A stretch of 32,221 nt of DNA from contig CALXUY010000014.1 in assembly GCA_944391805.1 (NCBI GenBank), positions 1-32,221 on the forward strand, written 5' to 3'. Each line of letters begins with the position of its first letter. Position 1 is the stretch's first letter. This DNA is from an uncultured Clostridia bacterium. Its GTDB lineage: Bacteria > Bacillota > Clostridia > Oscillospirales > CAG-272. The position numbers and the translations under genes are program-made. Below are positions 1-6,669 of the stretch, one piece after another. Below the pieces are notes generated by a model. That model was not told where the DNA came from, did no database searches, and saw only the letters and a program-made list of their open reading frames with translations.

Positions 1-2
1 CC

Positions 3-650
3 TGGTACGGCGCCGGCACCAATGGGCTGGAGCGCTTTGAGATGAAAATTCCCATGACCGCCGAGCTGGAGGCCGGCATTGCCGCCGGCACCGTGAAGCT
101 GGGGGTTTCGGTCAACGATTCCTACACCGCCAGCGAGGGCTTCGGCTGGAGCTCGGCCAGAGTGCCGCTGACCTTTGAGGCGCCGCTCGCCTTCCCGCGC
201 GTCGTCGGCGTGCAGACCCGCGACCGGGGAGAGACATACGACGTCCGCTTTGCCGCGGTGGTGCGTGGCCTGACGCTGGAGGAGGCTTCCGCCGGCTTCC
301 GGTTGGCGCACAACGGCAAGGAGGTTGAGGTTTCCTGCAATTATGTGTACGAGGAGCTGGCTTATACCGACGGAGAGAGCGGCGGAACCTACCGCGCGGC
401 AGACTTCGGCGGGGACTACTTCATCTGTTACACCGTCTGTGGCCTATCCAAGGGCAGCGCTGCCGAGCCTGTCACCTATTCGTTTGAGGCGACGGCGTTT
501 ACCGTGGCGGATGCCGGCGGCGAGCGGCAGGAGAGCACCGCGATGGCTGTCAGCGTAACATGCGACGCGGAATCCGGGGAGACGACCGTGATTGCTGAGG
601 AAGCCGCAGAGGTAAAAAAAAGGAGGAGCAGTCATGAGACTGGATCTTAA
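3..650 (+). CDS. Hypothetical surface-type protein, 5' end cut by the window
   Basis: The reading frame is open to the left edge of the window, beginning with the residues WYGAGTNGLERFEMK, so the true start lies outside; the Met codon at 42 is probably internal. About 215 residues are visible. They are rich in beta-strand-like alternating segments, with a central block around VRFAAVVRGL, F.L.HNGKE and GDYFICYTVCGL that resembles the Ig-like domains common in surface proteins of gut Clostridia (resemblance from memory, not searched). The end is acidic, then turns basic (EEAAEVKKRRSS). No catalytic motif was recognised. The stop at 648-650 lies inside the next gene, whose ATG is at 634, giving a 17-bp overlap and implying translational coupling with the EEP gene. 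No signal peptide can be judged because the N-terminus is missing. Confidence 0.7.
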   Translation, partial: WYGAGTNGLERFEMKIPMTAELEAGIAAGTVKLGVSVNDSYTASEGFGWSSARVPLTFEAPLAFPRVVGVQTRDRGETYDVRFAAVVRGLTLEEASAGFRLAHNGKEVEVSCNYVYEELAYTDGESGGTYRAADFGGDYFICYTVCGLSKGSAAEPVTYSFEATAFTVADAGGERQESTAMAVSVTCDAESGETTVIAEEAAEVKKRRSSHETGS

Positions 651-1857
651 AAACGAGCGGCTTCTGCTGGAGAACTCCTCGGCGCAGGCAGTGCTGTCGG
701 CCAATGAGCTGGTCGACTGGTACGCCTCGCGGGGAATTTCCCTTTCCCTGCAAACCGGGCAGGAGAGCGCACCCGACCTGCCGGAGGAGTCGCCCTTCAC
801 ATATTCGATCTGGCAGGAGGGGGAGGAGACCTGCATATCGGCCGGCTCCACATACGACTGGTGCGCCGCGTTGGACGCGATCATGCGGGAGGACGGACTG
901 AACCGGCTGCCGCTGTATCATATTGCGGTTCCGCAAACGCCGTCGCTGGCCTGCCGCGAGCAGGCGCCGGGTGCGGTGCGGGTCATGTTCTACAACCATC
1001 ACGGCCAGCTGGCTGGGCTTTGCGGTCCGGTGGATTGGTGCGAGCAGCTTCAGACAGAGCTGGTATCGGTTTACAGCCCCGATGTGCTCGCGTTGCAGGA
1101 GTTTACGCCATGGCGCTCGGCCAAGCCGGGGTGCCTCGGCGACCGCCTCCGCGTCATCGGTTACACGCAGGTGAACGGCGGCTATGCCGATAACTTTACA
1201 CCGCTGTTCTACCGGGCAGATACACTGGAGCTGATCGATTCGGGCTTTCATCTCTACTCCGAATACATGAATGACCAAAATCAGCCAGACCCGCAGGGCG
1301 CTTACAAAATCAATAACGGCAAATCCAAATCCCTGACATGGGCGGTATTTGAGCAGCGGTCCGGCGGCAAGCGCTTTATTGCCGTCAGCACGCATTTCAT
1401 GTATATCGCCGACCCGACCGACCCCGAGTGCCCGCTGACAGCGGAGCAGGCCGAGGCGGCACAGCTGATCGATACGGCCGAGCTGCTGGCGGTGATCGGA
1501 GAGCTGCGCGCCAGACCGGAGTACAGCGGCCTGCCGGTCATTGCCGGGGGCGATCTCAATGCGTTTCCGGACAGCGCGCCGGTGCAGGCGCTGCAGGCCG
1601 GCGGCCTGACGTGGCTGAGCGCGCCGGGCGCGGCGGAAACGCTCATAGAAAACAGCCCTTGCGGCTACCCGACTTTTGATGTGGAAAAGGGCTATTACAC
1701 GGCGTTCGGGCAGAAGCTGAACCGCCCGGAGCAGATCATCGACCACGCTTTTGTACAGGGAGACCTGACCGTGCTGGATTATATCACAATTACCGACCGC
1801 AGCGCGTGTTATTCGTCGGATCACTGCCCCAAATTTGCGGATTTTATCCTGAATTGA
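634..1857 (+). CDS. Endonuclease/exonuclease/phosphatase (EEP) family protein, no signal peptide
   Basis: A 407-residue protein with a C-terminal EEP (DNase I-like, Mg-dependent phosphodiesterase or phosphatase) domain. Visible motifs in order are VMFYN (Asn121), LALQEF (metal-binding Glu156), NFTPLFYR, STHFMY, GGDLNAF (Asp307/Asn309), IDHAFV and the terminal SSDHCP (Asp396/His397), so the catalytic set looks complete. Residues 1-110 form a separate N-terminal domain with a pattern (TYSIWQEGEETCISAGSTYDWCAALDA) like the substrate-side domains of the lipoprotein encoded downstream. There is no signal peptide or lipobox, so a cytoplasmic location is expected unless the start is wrong. The ATG at 634 has AGGAGGAG at 621-628 and overlaps the preceding gene. 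The substrate is unknown: EEP members cleave nucleic acids, phosphoinositides or sphingomyelin. It is a clear paralogue of the EEP domain at 1981-3825. Confidence 0.85.
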   Translation: MRLDLKNERLLLENSSAQAVLSANELVDWYASRGISLSLQTGQESAPDLPEESPFTYSIWQEGEETCISAGSTYDWCAALDAIMREDGLNRLPLYHIAVPQTPSLACREQAPGAVRVMFYNHHGQLAGLCGPVDWCEQLQTELVSVYSPDVLALQEFTPWRSAKPGCLGDRLRVIGYTQVNGGYADNFTPLFYRADTLELIDSGFHLYSEYMNDQNQPDPQGAYKINNGKSKSLTWAVFEQRSGGKRFIAVSTHFMYIADPTDPECPLTAEQAEAAQLIDTAELLAVIGELRARPEYSGLPVIAGGDLNAFPDSAPVQALQAGGLTWLSAPGAAETLIENSPCGYPTFDVEKGYYTAFGQKLNRPEQIIDHAFVQGDLTVLDYITITDRSACYSSDHCPKFADFILN

Positions 1858-1877
1858 ATCGGAAAGGAAACAAAACC

Positions 1878-2018
1878 ATGAAAGAACTTTATTTGCATCC
1901 CGCTCTTGCTGTTGTGAAAACAATGCCGACCGACATCATCGCGACGTCCGGTCTGACTCTGATTGCGAATCCGGATGGAGATGACGACAGTGGCAACCTT
2001 TCGGATCTGTTCGGTTAA
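1878..2018 (+). CDS. Small 46-residue peptide with a DIIATSG motif
   Basis: The ATG at 1878 is preceded by GGAAAGGAAA (1861-1870) and opens a 46-codon frame. Its N-terminus is MKELYLHPALAVVKTMPTD, followed by IIATSG, a short hydrophobic stretch and an acidic Gly/Asp-rich tail (DGDDDSGNLSDLFG). The layout (Tyr and Pro near the start, a hydrophobic middle, D-I-I-x-T-S-G, acidic tail) resembles small proteins of unknown function that I recall as common in gut Clostridia; this is memory, not a search. The reading frame runs past the start of the following lipoprotein gene, so the two overlap by about 38 bp and are probably translationally coupled. Possible roles are precursor peptide, cofactor protein or regulator, but nothing in the sequence decides this. 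Confidence 0.6.
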   Translation: MKELYLHPALAVVKTMPTDIIATSGLTLIANPDGDDDSGNLSDLFG

Positions 2019-3825
2019 GGCGTTCTGCCTTTTGCTGGCGCTTCTGCTGCTGTGCGCGGCGCTGCCGGGCTGCAAGCCCGGCAGTACGCCGGGCGAGGAG
2101 GGGCAGAGCTCCGGCGGGCAGGGAGCGGAAACCGGTACCGGTGCAGCCGGAGAGGACGGGGAAGAGGACGCGCTTTTGCTGTTTGCCCCGGACGCCGAGC
2201 CGGTTGTTATCTGGTTGGCGCAAGCCTTTTATATCGATTCCGATATCAAGGCCGAGCTGGACAATGTGCTGGCTACCATCCGGCGGAGAACCGGTGTGGA
2301 GGCGGAGGTGCGCAGCGACCGCATGGCGCAGGCGGAGGACTACGAAAAAACCGCCATCCTCATCGGGCCAACCTCCTTCCCGGAGAGCGGCCAGGCCGAG
2401 TGCGGCGTGAAGAATGAAGATTTTGCGGTGCAGCGCAGCGGCAACAAGGTGCTGCTCTGCGCGCCCGAGCGGGGGGGCTGCATCTCGGCTATCCGCTATT
2501 TCAACAACATGGTGCTCACGCCACAGGACAAGGACTCCCGAACGCTGGTCTACTCTTCGTCAATGGATTATCGTTCGGCACACGAGTACCCCATTGATTC
2601 GGTTGCGATTTCCGGGCAGGAAATCAGCAATTTCCGCATCGTGGTTTCCAACAGCGCGTCCAACAGCGAGCGCTATCTGGCCGATTACCTTTCCTATCAT
2701 CTGAACGAACAGTACGGCTACCGGCTGCGCGTGGTGACCGACACCGCAAAGCCGACCGACGCCGAGATTGTTGTCGGTCAGACCAACCGCGGCGAGCAGC
2801 AGGTGGAAGAGGGGCAGTTTGCGGTGCGTGTCAGCAACGGTAAGCTGTTTTTGACCGCAGCCGACGCGCGCGGCTATGAGGCGCTTTACGATTATATCGG
2901 CGCCACGCTGCTCAAGGCCGGAAAAGGGGAGTGCTACACGTTTGCGGAGGGCTATGAGCAGCTCACCGCCGTGCCGGCATCGCTGGAGGACGGAACGATG
3001 CTCGCGGCCGAGCGCTACGGAGACGTCCGGGTCATGTTTTACAATCTTTTTGGCGGGACAGATGGGGAGGCCGGCTCGTCTTCGGTGCGTCTGGGCTTCC
3101 AGATCGACATTTTCGCCACCTACCTGCCGGATGTGCTTGGCCTGCAGGAGTGTTCACCGCCGCGCTATTGGGGCATCGGAATTGCGGAGCGCCTGAGCGA
3201 TTTGGACTACACCGAGGTGCCAACCTCCCGGGGGACCGACAATTTCACCCCTCTGTTTTATCGCGCCGACCGGCTGACGCTGGTGGAGAGCGGCCACTTT
3301 CTGTATGCCAACGGGGACGACGCCGATTCCAAAGGCGTGACATGGGCCGTGTTTGCCGATCGGGAGACCGGCAGCCGGTTCGCCGTTGTCAATACGCACT
3401 TCATGTACGATCTGACCGTTCTGAACTCCAACCGGGAGGACCGTGTGAAAAACGCGGGGGAGATTCTCTCGCTTTTTGCAGAGCTGGAAACGGAATACGG
3501 GGAAATTCCCATCATCATGGGGGGCGACCTCAACGACACCGTTGACGGCGACCCGCTGGTTCTGCTGGAGCAGGGGGACCTGACGGATGCGTTTTCGGCC
3601 GCGGAATACAAAAACGACTGCAGCGGAAAGCACCCGTATCCGGTATATGATGCATCCGAGAAGGTGTATGTGACCTATTATGCGCCGACCGAGGGGCACG
3701 AGGCGGCCATTGACCATGTTTTTACCAATGACGCCGCGCACACCAGAACGCTGGTCTATCTCACCAGCCCCTACGCACTGTTTACCTCCGACCACATGCC
3801 CGTGATCTATGAGTTCGATTTTTGA
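1981..3825 (+). CDS. Lipoprotein with C-terminal EEP phosphodiesterase/phosphatase domain
   Basis: About 614 residues. A basic N-terminus and a Leu-rich core end in LPGC, a plausible lipobox, followed by a Gly/Ser/Glu-rich linker, so the protein should be anchored outside the membrane. The middle (about residues 60-330) holds two related segments. One reads ILIGPTSFPES ... FAVQRSGNKVLLCAPE ... SAIRYF; the other reads IVVGQTNRGE ... FAVRVSNGKLFLTAADARGYEALYDY. The C-terminal EEP domain has VMFYN, LGLQEC, NFTPLFYR, NTHFMY, GGDLND, IDHVF and SDHMP, so it should be catalytically competent. The start is uncertain: TTG 1963, ATG 1975, ATG 1981 and GTG 1990 are all in frame. GTG 1990 has GGAG nine bases upstream, while 1981 keeps a full signal sequence. 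All options overlap the 46-residue peptide gene. An extracellular nuclease or phosphatase role is inferred. Confidence 0.85.
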   Translation: MTTVATFRICSVKAFCLLLALLLLCAALPGCKPGSTPGEEGQSSGGQGAETGTGAAGEDGEEDALLLFAPDAEPVVIWLAQAFYIDSDIKAELDNVLATIRRRTGVEAEVRSDRMAQAEDYEKTAILIGPTSFPESGQAECGVKNEDFAVQRSGNKVLLCAPERGGCISAIRYFNNMVLTPQDKDSRTLVYSSSMDYRSAHEYPIDSVAISGQEISNFRIVVSNSASNSERYLADYLSYHLNEQYGYRLRVVTDTAKPTDAEIVVGQTNRGEQQVEEGQFAVRVSNGKLFLTAADARGYEALYDYIGATLLKAGKGECYTFAEGYEQLTAVPASLEDGTMLAAERYGDVRVMFYNLFGGTDGEAGSSSVRLGFQIDIFATYLPDVLGLQECSPPRYWGIGIAERLSDLDYTEVPTSRGTDNFTPLFYRADRLTLVESGHFLYANGDDADSKGVTWAVFADRETGSRFAVVNTHFMYDLTVLNSNREDRVKNAGEILSLFAELETEYGEIPIIMGGDLNDTVDGDPLVLLEQGDLTDAFSAAEYKNDCSGKHPYPVYDASEKVYVTYYAPTEGHEAAIDHVFTNDAAHTRTLVYLTSPYALFTSDHMPVIYEFDF

Positions 3826-3893
3826 TTGCGCGCGAACGGCGGCGGTGCGGGAAGCGGTAGGCGGCCCCCCACTACAGACGGAGTGTGAGTGAA

Positions 3894-4712
3894 ATGCACA
3901 TGGATATGAATATGGGTATGGATATGAAGCGGTTTCTCTGCCCGGAGCAGGATGAGGGCCCGCTTGACCGGCTCATCCCCACCGGAGGCATGACGGCAAT
4001 TTTTCGGCGCATCGGCTGCATAGGGGATTCGCTTTCCTCCGGGGAGCTGGAGGTACATGACACGCAGGGGAGGGTGATATGGCTGGATCTGCTTGAACAC
4101 TCCTGGGGGCAGTACCTTGCACGTATGACCGGTGCCGAGGTGTTCAATTTTTCAAGAGGAGGCATGACCGCGCAGGAGTATTGCGAGAGCTTTGCCGATT
4201 CCCATAACTTCTGGGCTCCGAAGCTCGCCTGCGATGCCTACATTCTTGCGCTTGGCGTCAACGATTTATATGCAAAAGGGCAGGAGCTTGGCTCCGTTGC
4301 TGATATTGATATGGAGAATTGCGAAAGGAACAGGTCTACTTTTGCGGGCTGTTTCGGCAAAATCATACAGCGCCTGCGCTGTGTTCAGCCGGGGGCAAAG
4401 CTCTTTTTTGTCACCATCCCCCGCCGGCAGGCGGGAGAAGCCAGCGCCCGCCGAGACGGTCACGCAGCGCTGATGTATGATCTGGCCGAGGCTTTCGGCA
4501 ATGCCTATGTGATCGACCTGCGCAGATACGGCCCGCTGCATGATGAGGGCTATCGGGCGCGCTTTTACGGCGCCAGCCATCTCAATACAATGGGATATTA
4601 CCTCACAGCGCTCCAGATCGGTTCCTATATCGACTGGATCATTCGGCATAACCCGGCGGATTTCCGCGCGAACGGTTTGGCAGGGCTGCCCTATACTCTT
4701 GCCGGATCATAG
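3894..4712 (+). CDS. SGNH/GDSL-type hydrolase
   Basis: A 272-residue protein of the SGNH esterase/lipase superfamily. Block I is CIGDSLSSGE with nucleophile Ser46, block II FNFSRGGMTA with the oxyanion Gly, block III LALGVNDLY with Asn, and block V ends in GASHLNTMGY with the catalytic His. The Asp normally three residues before that His is absent (Gly stands there), so this is a dyad form or uses another acid. No signal peptide is visible, so a cytoplasmic esterase or acetyl hydrolase is likely; the substrate is unknown. The start is ambiguous: GTG 3885 and ATGs at 3894, 3900, 3906, 3912, 3918 and 3924 are all in frame. I chose 3894 because GGAG at 3880-3883 is ten bases upstream. The N-terminus alternates Met with His, Asp, Asn and Gly. 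Confidence 0.85.
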   Translation: MHMDMNMGMDMKRFLCPEQDEGPLDRLIPTGGMTAIFRRIGCIGDSLSSGELEVHDTQGRVIWLDLLEHSWGQYLARMTGAEVFNFSRGGMTAQEYCESFADSHNFWAPKLACDAYILALGVNDLYAKGQELGSVADIDMENCERNRSTFAGCFGKIIQRLRCVQPGAKLFFVTIPRRQAGEASARRDGHAALMYDLAEAFGNAYVIDLRRYGPLHDEGYRARFYGASHLNTMGYYLTALQIGSYIDWIIRHNPADFRANGLAGLPYTLAGS

Positions 4713-5100
4713 TTTCACGGAATGCCGAAGAAAATACCTCGGCATAGGTGGGAGCCCGTTTCCATGAGGTTATGCGCAGACGTGCAGAATGGTCATGCCC
4801 GGCGATGTCACGTGCGGATCGGCCTGCCGTTTGGGCATGGAACCGTTACAGGGAGCGCGGAAGCGCCGCTTCGATCCGGCACCGCCGTCAGCTTTTCGCA
4901 GAGCAAACGAAATGCAGGCGGAACATGCGCCGCAGCCGCAAGGTGTGAGTGATGCAGCGCTTCCCGGCAGTTGTCGAGCCTTGCGGATGGCACGGCGATT
5001 TGCATGAATACCGAAAAGCAATAATGCAAAAAGCAGTAATGCAAAAAAGCATTTTTGTGCTCCTCAAAATACAGCTCAAATACTTGCTTTTTGATAAAAA
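4713..5100. other. Gene-free stretch with a small hairpin
   Basis: No frame here has a good ribosome-binding site together with protein-like sequence; the short open frames on both strands are Arg/Ala-rich and look like GC noise. A 7-bp inverted repeat, ATGCCGA at 4722-4728 and TCGGCAT at 4739-4745, lies just after the hydrolase stop codon but has no T-run, so it may only protect the 3' end. Base composition turns sharply AT-rich from about 5005, where a short tandem repeat begins. Confidence 0.5.
5017..5046 (+). repeat. Two-copy 15-bp tandem repeat
   Basis: AGCAATAATGCAAAA (5017-5031) is followed directly by AGCAGTAATGCAAAA (5032-5046), with one mismatch. A weak AATGC/GCATT hairpin (5038-5053) followed by three further Ts overlaps the second copy. 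Function unknown. Confidence 0.6.
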
Positions 5101-5146
5101 TTATGAAAAAACGCCGGAAACCCTTGATTTTACTGGGTTTCCGGCG
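5101..5146 (-). terminator. Intrinsic terminator of the tRNA-Arg transcript
   Basis: A perfect 12-bp stem (CGCCGGAAACCC at 5112-5123 with GGGTTTCCGGCG at 5135-5146) and an 11-base loop. On the minus strand it is followed by TTTTTCATAATTTTT. It starts 7 bp after the tRNA 3' end. Confidence 0.9.
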
Positions 5147-5152
5147 GAGTTT

Positions 5153-5229
5153 TGGCGTTCCCGAGGTGATTCGAACACCCGACCTACCGCTTAGGAGGCG
5201 GTCGCTCTATCCAGCTGAGCTACGGAAAC
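5153..5229 (-). tRNA. tRNA-Arg (anticodon CCU), CCA encoded
   Basis: Reading the minus strand, the acceptor arm GTTTCCG (5229-5223) pairs with CGGGAAC before GCCA (5156-5153). The D arm is GCTC AGCTGGATA GAGC, the anticodon arm is ACCGC CTCCTAA GCGGT, and the T loop contains TTCGAAT. The loop gives anticodon CCU, which reads AGG (Arg). The gene is 77 bases including an encoded CCA. It lies downstream of a decayed tRNA half and a promoter on the same strand, and is followed by a strong terminator. Confidence 0.95.
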
Positions 5230-5313
5230 ATCTTTAAAATCTATTCAAGCACAGGCACAAACCAACGGGGCGTCATTCGCCTTTGCCCGAAATGCGGCCG
5301 TTATAACATATTC

Positions 5314-5352
5314 TCAGGAGGCGGCTGCTCTATCCAGCTGAGCTACATCGAC
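5314..5352 (-). pseudogene. Decayed 5' half of a tRNA gene (tRNA-Arg-like)
   Basis: On the minus strand, bases 5346-5316 match the D arm and anticodon loop of the neighbouring tRNA-Arg (TAGCTCAGCTGGATAGAGC, then CCGCCTCCT) with few changes. A 7-base acceptor-like GTCGATG precedes them. After the anticodon loop the similarity stops: the 3' anticodon stem, T arm and acceptor 3' side are missing. It looks like the remnant of a tandem tRNA gene, or of a recombination event, between the promoter at 5387-5415 and the intact tRNA. Confidence 0.75.
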
Positions 5353-5386
5353 GTCAGAATGTGGCATGGCGGACGCCAGCCTCACT

Positions 5387-5415
5387 ATTATAGCATAAAT
5401 GAGGCGAAAAAGCAA
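5387..5415 (-). promoter_or_regulatory. Promoter for the tRNA-Arg transcript
   Basis: On the minus strand, TTGCTT (5415-5410), a 17-bp spacer and a consensus TATAAT (5392-5387). Transcription would begin near 5380, pass through the half tRNA and then the intact tRNA-Arg. Confidence 0.7.
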
Positions 5416-5452
5416 GCCTTTTTCCGAAAATCCTGAAATTTGTAAAAAACAC

Positions 5453-5481
5453 TTGACAAACGGTCAATTTCATGGTATAAT
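5453..5481 (+). promoter_or_regulatory. Consensus sigma-A promoter for rplU-prp-rpmA
   Basis: TTGACA at 5453-5458, exactly 17 bp, then TATAAT at 5476-5481. Both hexamers are perfect, as expected for a ribosomal protein operon. Confidence 0.9.
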
Positions 5482-5487
5482 AATCTG

Positions 5488-5571
5488 CCGCGTGAATCGG
5501 GCTTTTTTCAAGTGCGCCCAATGGGGTGCCGCCTGATGTCAGCGAGTCTATGAGAAAGAGAGGTGCTTTTC
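5488..5571 (+). promoter_or_regulatory. 5' leader of rplU, possible L21 autoregulatory leader
   Basis: About 85 bases of transcribed leader lie between the promoter and the rplU start, including GCGCCCAATGGGGTGCCGCC (5514-5533), then TGATGTCAGCGAG. L21 leader RNAs are known upstream of rplU in Firmicutes. The position fits, but I cannot confirm the covariance model by eye. Confidence 0.45.
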
Positions 5572-5883
5572 GTGTACGCAGTGATTGAAACCGGCGGAAA
5601 GCAGTACAAGGTCATCGAGCAGGACATCATTTTTGTGGAAAAGCTCGAGGCTGCCGAGGGAGATGAAATCGTGTTTGACAGTGTGATGGCGCTGTCCGAC
5701 AACAACGGCTTCAAGGTCGGAACGCCGACCGTTGCAGGCGCCAAGGTGACGGCCAAGGTGTTGAAGAATGGCAAGAACAAGAAGATTACGGTCTTCAAGT
5801 ACAAGGCCAAGAAGAACGAGAAAAAGAAGATCGGTCACAGGCAGCCCTTTACCAAGGTGCAGATCGTGAAGATTGAGGGCTGA
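5572..5883 (+). CDS. rplU: 50S ribosomal protein L21
   Basis: A 103-residue protein beginning [14 protein letters not shown], the hallmark N-terminus of L21, with a Lys-rich centre ([22 protein letters not shown]) and the typical [11 protein letters not shown] ending. It binds 23S rRNA in the large subunit. The GTG start at 5572 fits family length; the in-frame GTG at 5563 would add MLF and sits too close to the AGAGAGG ribosome-binding site. It is the first gene of an rplU-prp-rpmA operon behind a consensus promoter, with 20 bp between its stop and prp. Confidence 0.96.
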   Translation: MYAVIETGGKQYKVIEQDIIFVEKLEAAEGDEIVFDSVMALSDNNGFKVGTPTVAGAKVTAKVLKNGKNKKITVFKYKAKKNEKKKIGHRQPFTKVQIVKIEG

Positions 5884-5903
5884 TTTTTCAATCAGAGAGA
5901 GAC

Positions 5904-6266
5904 ATGACGAAAATCGTGTTTTTCAGAAGCGGCGGCGTATTTTACGGCTTTGAGGAGCAGGGGCATACCGGGTACGGCGAGGCGGGGGATGACATTCTCT
6001 GCTCGGCAATCTCGGCAATGACGATGTTTTTGATCAATACCGCGGAGGTCGCATATGATTCCCGCGTGGATTATGACATTGAGGAGGGGGATACCCTCAT
6101 CCGCGTGCGGGCGAAGGCGGCTTTGCCCGAGTTTGAAGCCGACGATTACAAGCGTTACGCCGTGTCAGGTCTGTTTTTGGGATATTACCGGCAATTGGGC
6201 GATATGCTCGAGGAGTACGGAGATTATCTGGATGTTTCGGTTCAGGACAGGCCATATGACGATTGA
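5904..6266 (+). CDS. prp: Ribosomal-processing cysteine protease Prp
   Basis: A 120-residue protein of the YsxB/Prp family. The catalytic pair is visible in [18 protein letters not shown]: His21 and Cys33, the spacing typical of Prp. Prp removes the N-terminal extension of L27 before ribosome assembly, and the expected substrate is encoded directly downstream (rpmA, with the [10 protein letters not shown] site). The gene lies between rplU and rpmA, the usual place in Firmicutes and related phyla that carry extended L27. The Shine-Dalgarno is weak (AGAGAGA before the ATG at 5904), so translation may be coupled to rplU. Length is normal for the family. Confidence 0.93.
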   Translation: MTKIVFFRSGGVFYGFEEQGHTGYGEAGDDILCSAISAMTMFLINTAEVAYDSRVDYDIEEGDTLIRVRAKAALPEFEADDYKRYAVSGLFLGYYRQLGDMLEEYGDYLDVSVQDRPYDD

Positions 6267-6301
6267 ATATCGCCACCTATAATCAAATCAGGAGGAAAAG
6301 A

Positions 6302-6583
6302 ATGATGTTGAAGCTCAGTTTACAGTTCTTTGCTCATAAAAAGGGCGTTGGTTCCACCAAGAACGGCCGAGACAGTGAGTCCAAGCGGCTTGGTGTGAAA
6401 AAGTCCGACGGTCAGCACGTTCTGGCCGGCAATATTATTGTCAGACAGCGCGGAACCGCGGTGTGCCCCGGCGAGAATGTCGGTGTCGGCAAGGATTACA
6501 CGCTGTTTGCCCTGATTGAAGGCAAAGTCAAATTTGAACACAAGAGCAAGAACCAGAAAAAGGTCAGCGTTTACGCCGAGTAA
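6302..6583 (+). CDS. rpmA: 50S ribosomal protein L27 with cleavable N-terminal extension
   Basis: A 93-residue protein. The N-terminus [19 protein letters not shown] carries the Prp cleavage motif (LQFF/A), so the mature protein should begin [21 protein letters not shown], the conserved L27 tail that reaches the peptidyl-transferase centre. The rest ([29 protein letters not shown]) is typical L27. AGGAGG at 6290-6295 precedes two adjacent ATGs at 6302 and 6305; either is possible. It is the last gene of the operon, followed 12 bp later by a strong terminator. Confidence 0.96.
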   Translation: MMLKLSLQFFAHKKGVGSTKNGRDSESKRLGVKKSDGQHVLAGNIIVRQRGTAVCPGENVGVGKDYTLFALIEGKVKFEHKSKNQKKVSVYAE

Positions 6584-6595
6584 GCTCCGGCACAG

Positions 6596-6630
6596 AAAAA
6601 CAGGGATGAGCAATCATCCCTGTTTTTTGT
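6596..6630. terminator. Bidirectional intrinsic terminator between rpmA and the convergent operon
   Basis: A-run 6596-6600, perfect 9-bp stem CAGGGATGA (6601-6609) / TCATCCCTG (6614-6622), GCAA tetraloop and six Ts (6623-6628). The A and T tracts let it serve rpmA on the plus strand and the operon ending at 6670 on the minus strand. Confidence 0.92.
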
Positions 6631-6669
6631 GTCGATCCGGTATTGAGGAAAGCAATCGCCGGTACTTTG

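Noticed and set aside
550..1923. Long minus-strand open frame opposite the first EEP gene
   Set aside because: Arg/Leu/Gln-rich shadow of a GC-rich gene; no ribosome-binding site or recognisable motif, while the plus strand encodes a clear EEP enzyme.
4722..4952. Possible small protein after the SGNH hydrolase
   Set aside because: No ribosome-binding site, Arg/Ala/Gly-rich random-looking sequence, and competing frames of similar length on both strands.
5281..5352. Second complete tRNA gene
   Set aside because: Only the acceptor-like 5' end, D arm and anticodon loop are present; there is no T arm (no TTCGAAT) or matching acceptor 3' side.
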